Shown: one piece after another, positions 61,495 through 64,000 of the stretch
Numbering within the stretch: the first letter of the stretch is position 1
Layout of the letters: every line of letters starts with the position of its first letter
Assembly: GCA_943369485.1 (NCBI GenBank)
Contig: CALRNH020000011.1
Span: forward strand, 1 to 64,000
From: ATX-6F1 sp943369485
Lineage (GTDB): Bacteria; Cyanobacteriota; Cyanobacteriia; PCC-6307; Cyanobiaceae
Direction: 5' to 3'
Length of the DNA stretch: 64,000 nt
Made by a program: the position numbers and the translations under genes
Notes under the pieces: generated by a model
The model's input: only the letters and a program-made list of their open reading frames with translations
What the model was told of the DNA's origin: nothing
Database searches by the model: none

Positions 61495-62082
61495 TCAGAC
61501 TTTCTTCTTGGAGTCACCGCCGATTCCCAGCCCTTCGTCCGCGCTCAGGGGGGCGAGGGGAACACCCTGCTTGCGCTCAAGGCCCTTCAGGCGCTTGCGG
61601 GCGGTTTTGTTGGTGTTGTCGAGTTCAAGCACCTGCTCGTAGATGGCCTTGGCTTCCTCGTTCTGGCGCTGGCGTTCCAGGGCGTAGGCCAGGTTGTTGA
61701 GGGCAACGGGATAGTTGGGCTTGGAACGGAGGGCGGACCGGTAGTGCTTGATCGCGGCCGTGTAGTTGGTTTGGGCGGCCAGGGCGAACCCGAGGGCGTT
61801 CTGGATCACGGCCTGGGCTTCGGGCGGTTCCTCCTCGGCGCGTTTGGCGGCCAGCTTGAGGTTGGCCGCCGCCTGGGGATAGAGCCGTTTACGCAACTGC
61901 ACAGAGGCCAGTTCGTAGAAATCGGCTGCGTCGGTGGCGCTGGACTTGCTCTTGCCCTCCAGGCGGATCAGGGCCTGTTCGTCCCTGCGCACCCGCAGGA
62001 TCTGAAGAGCGACCACCACGGCCGCTCCAGCGAGGAGAACGACCAGACCAAGGAGGTAGGCCTGGGGAAGGAGCCAATCCAT
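61495..62082 (-). CDS. ycf37: TPR protein, Ycf37-like photosystem I assembly factor
   Basis: A 195-residue protein with one N-terminal membrane helix (about 8-28) and three TPR units (about 50-160), for example AAIKHYRSALRSKPNYPVAL. This is the layout of Ycf37, which is involved in photosystem I trimer assembly or stability. The assignment rests on layout and resemblance; a generic TPR membrane protein is the alternative. It lies 20 bases downstream of rplT on the same strand. Confidence 0.75.
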   Translation of the reverse strand: MDWLLPQAYLLGLVVLLAGAAVVVALQILRVRRDEQALIRLEGKSKSSATDAADFYELASVQLRKRLYPQAAANLKLAAKRAEEEPPEAQAVIQNALGFALAAQTNYTAAIKHYRSALRSKPNYPVALNNLAYALERQRQNEEAKAIYEQVLELDNTNKTARKRLKGLERKQGVPLAPLSADEGLGIGGDSKKKV

Positions 62083-62102
62083 CGGGCCTATCGAGAGGAC
62101 GG

Positions 62103-62450
62103 TCAGCCCTTGGCGGCGCTGACCACGTTGCTGAAGCTGTTCGGATCGACGACAGCGAGTTGGGCCAGCATCTTGCGGTTCAGCAGCACGTCAGCCTTCT
62201 TGAGGCCGCCGATCAGGCGGCTGTAGCTGAGGCCGTTGAGGCGGGCGGCGGCGTTGATGCGGGCAATCCAGAGGCGACGGAAGTCGCGCTTACGCCGACG
62301 ACGGTCGCGATAGGCATTGCAGAGCGCCTTCATCACCCGCTGGTTGGCCGTGCGGAACAAAGAACCATTGCCGCCTCGGAAGCCACGGGCCAGGCGAAGG
62401 ATCTTGTTACGGCGTTTACGGGCAACGTTGCCCCTTTTGACGCGGGCCAT
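62103..62450 (-). CDS. rplT: 50S ribosomal protein L20
   Basis: L20 binds 23S rRNA early in 50S assembly and is an autoregulator in some bacteria. The 115-residue protein has the expected basic N-terminus (MARVKRGNVARKRRNKIL) and the AYRDRRRRKRDFRRLWI segment. It follows rpmI in the usual L35-L20 order, without infC in front. A small hairpin lies in the gap between the two. Confidence 0.98.
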   Translation of the reverse strand: MARVKRGNVARKRRNKILRLARGFRGGNGSLFRTANQRVMKALCNAYRDRRRRKRDFRRLWIARINAAARLNGLSYSRLIGGLKKADVLLNRKMLAQLAVVDPNSFSNVVSAAKG

Positions 62451-62483
62451 GGGAAATCAGGGAAGGAATGGAAACGGAGAGCA

Positions 62484-62499
62484 GCTGAAGCAGTTCAGC
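62484..62499 (-). repeat. 6-bp hairpin between rpmI and rplT
   Basis: GCTGAA (62484-62489) and TTCAGC (62494-62499) are perfect inverted copies around GCAG, in the 62-base gap between the two ribosomal protein genes. It could shape translation of rplT or serve as an L20 contact; there is no T-run. Confidence 0.35.
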
Positions 62500-62512
62500 G
62501 GGCGGCGGGGCC

Positions 62513-62713
62513 TCAACGGCTGTAGGGCAACATCGCCCGCACATTGTCGGCGTCGCGCTCATCGACGACGGCCATGGTGCCCAGGTAGCGCTTGCGCTTG
62601 GGACTTTTGTGATCGAGCAAATGGTTGAGGAAAGCGCGGCGACGCATGAACTTCCCGGTGCCCGTGGCCTTGAACCGCTTGGCGGCAGCTTTGCGGGTCT
62701 TCAGCTTGGGCAT
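62513..62713 (-). CDS. rpmI: 50S ribosomal protein L35
   Basis: The 66-residue basic protein starts MPKLKTRKAAAKRFKAT, typical L35, and ends NVRAMLPYSR. ATG 62713 is the family start; the in-frame extension to 62740 is discarded. It is first in the rpmI-rplT operon. The divergent SpoIID-like gene starts 76 bases away. Confidence 0.97.
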   Translation of the reverse strand: MPKLKTRKAAAKRFKATGTGKFMRRRAFLNHLLDHKSPKRKRYLGTMAVVDERDADNVRAMLPYSR

Positions 62714-62789
62714 TGCTCGTGATCTGGCGCAAACAAGCAAAGTACGACGCGGACCTGCCTTCCGCCAACTCCCTGGCGCCCGATCGTCA

Positions 62790-64000
62790 ATGTCTTCGCC
62801 TCTGATGCTCTACTTGCGGCGGCCGATCCTGGGGGCTTCGGTCCTGGGCGCTGCTGCCCTTGGGGGTTCGCTGCTGCTGGCCCAGGGCTGCCGTGCCAGC
62901 TCCTTGTTGCATTGGCCGGTGCCTGCCCCGCCGACGCTGAGCGGCTCCGAGCCGGTGCTCTGGATCGCGCTGGCGGCCCACCTGGGCCCCCGGCCGGGCG
63001 GCGATCCCGCAGCGGCGCCCCCGTTGACCCTGGTGAGTCAGTCGGGCTCAATGACGCTCACCGAGGCCTCCGGCCGCAAGCTGCAGGGCTCCAGGCTGGA
63101 ATTGTTCTGGCGGCGGGTTCCCCTCAAGGAGCCTCTCAGCCTCCAGCGCACCGTGCTGGGTCCGTTCCCGAGCTATGAGCGTGCCGAGCAGGTGGCCGAG
63201 GCCTGGCGTCAACAGGGGATCAGCGCTGTGATTGCCCATCCTGGTGATTGGGAGGTGTGGGGCGGCCCCGATGCGCCGCCACCGACCCTTGGGGACATCC
63301 GGCTGGCTGCTCGTCAGCAACGGGCTCAGATCTCTGAGCGGCTGGTGCTCGCCGTTCGGGAGTCGGGCGGCCTGAGGACCCTGGAGGGCCCTCTGCGGCT
63401 GAGCGCGCCTTCAGGGCTGCGCTGGGCCGGTGGGGTCTACCAGGGGCCGTTTCGGCTCCAGGGCGACGCCTATGGCAGCTGGAGCCTGATCGAGCAGGTC
63501 CCAGTGGAGCGCTACCTCCTGGGCGTTTTGCCCCATGAGATCGGTGCCCAGGCTCCCGCCGCCGCCCTTCAGGCCCAGGCGGTGCTGGCCCGTACCTGGG
63601 CCCTGCGCAACCGTCAGCGCTTCAAGGTGGATGGCTATCACCTCTGCGCCGACACCCAATGTCAGGTCTATGCCGATCCCCGCCAGGCGGGCGCGGCTGT
63701 GCGCCAGGCGATTGCGGCGACCCGATTCCAGGTGCTGGTCTGGCAGGGGCAACCCATCCATGCCGTCTACCACGCCAGCAATGGCGGCATGGCAGCAGGG
63801 TTCGAGGAGGCCTGGGGTGGAGCCCCACTGCCTTATCTGCAGACCCGCCCCGATGGTCCAGCTCAGTTCGATCGCCGTTTCGCCACACCACTCAAGGAGC
63901 CTGCCCGCCTCAGCCAGTTGCTCCAAGACGGTGACGCGGCCTACGGCACCGATCACCCGCTGTTCCGTTGGCGGCGCTCCCTGGACCGGGAACAAATCAA
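62790..64000 (+). CDS. SpoIID/LytB domain protein (C-terminus cut by window edge)
   Basis: The frame is open from ATG 62790 to the right edge (403 codons). It begins with a hydrophobic segment (about 10-32) followed by a Cys at 34, so it is exported or lipid-anchored. A variable region of about 180 residues with a SPOR-like stretch (GPFPSYERAEQVAEAWRQQG) precedes the SpoIID/LytB domain: ERYLLGVLPHEIGAQAP, LQAQAVLARTWAL and VYHASNGGM. In sporulating bacteria SpoIID is a peptidoglycan lytic transglycosylase; here it is probably a cell-wall remodelling enzyme. Confidence 0.87.
   Translation, partial: MSSPLMLYLRRPILGASVLGAAALGGSLLLAQGCRASSLLHWPVPAPPTLSGSEPVLWIALAAHLGPRPGGDPAAAPPLTLVSQSGSMTLTEASGRKLQGSRLELFWRRVPLKEPLSLQRTVLGPFPSYERAEQVAEAWRQQGISAVIAHPGDWEVWGGPDAPPPTLGDIRLAARQQRAQISERLVLAVRESGGLRTLEGPLRLSAPSGLRWAGGVYQGPFRLQGDAYGSWSLIEQVPVERYLLGVLPHEIGAQAPAAALQAQAVLARTWALRNRQRFKVDGYHLCADTQCQVYADPRQAGAAVRQAIAATRFQVLVWQGQPIHAVYHASNGGMAAGFEEAWGGAPLPYLQTRPDGPAQFDRRFATPLKEPARLSQLLQDGDAAYGTDHPLFRWRRSLDREQI

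Overview
The window is high-GC chromosomal DNA from a picocyanobacterium of the Synechococcus/Cyanobium type. Several genes point to an oxygenic phototroph: sqdB and sqdX (sulfolipid), a Psb34-type photosystem II assembly protein, a Ycf37-like photosystem I assembly protein, a Calvin-cycle gap2, a cyclophilin resembling the thylakoid-lumen TLP40/CYP38 proteins, ABC1-kinase and DUF1400 proteins, and cbiD. The gene order around dnaN (thrC / origin / dnaN / purL / purF / gyrA-like) matches what I recall for marine and freshwater Synechococcus. No phage, insertion sequence, integrase or CRISPR array is visible. This is almost entirely core genome.

Layout. 1-4.1 kb: DNA repair, recN then uvrA on the minus strand; uvrA runs off the left edge. 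4.2-7.8 kb: ABC1 kinase, a secreted DUF1400 protein and threonine synthase. 7.83-8.30 kb: the only gene-free stretch over 300 bases. It holds DnaA-box-like sites, three perfect inverted repeats and an AT-rich segment next to dnaN, and is the probable replication origin. 8.3-14.3 kb: dnaN, a PRC-barrel-like protein, purL and purF. 14.5-18.9 kb (minus): queG, a secreted TPR protein and a gyrase/topoisomerase IV A subunit. 18.9-26.2 kb: membrane proteins, nusB, ftsY, an RsbU-type phosphatase, argH and a glycine-rich RNA-binding protein.

26.2-32.8 kb: dusA, a flavoprotein and a minus-strand pilB-pilT-pilC operon of visibly lower GC. 32.9-36.0 kb: grpE, dnaJ, a TusA-like protein and rsgA. 36.0-38.7 kb (minus): murC, murB and a YbaB protein. 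38.9-44.2 kb: gap2 with a strong terminator, thiL and a cyclophilin on minus, efp and accB on plus, pdxA on minus. 44.2-50.3 kb: the least conserved part, with small proteins, an SDR enzyme, an HNH nuclease, an SNF2 helicase with a disrupted 5' end, a single-domain AbrB-type membrane protein and tRNA-Gly(CCC). 50.4-64 kb: a photorespiratory-type aminotransferase, cbiD, guaA, two unknown proteins, penicillin-binding protein 2, sqdB-sqdX, psb34, thiG, a Ycf37-like TPR protein, rpmI-rplT and a SpoIID/LytB protein cut by the right edge.

Genes are packed very tightly. Convergent pairs overlap or abut at their stop codons (flavoprotein/pilC, rsgA/ybaB, accB/pdxA, mrdA/sqdX), and one divergent pair appears to share a CATG for both start codons (pdxA and a small membrane protein). 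Starts were chosen by family alignment from memory, overlap and visible Shine-Dalgarno sites. Many genes lack a clear Shine-Dalgarno sequence, so starts are less certain than frames and stops.
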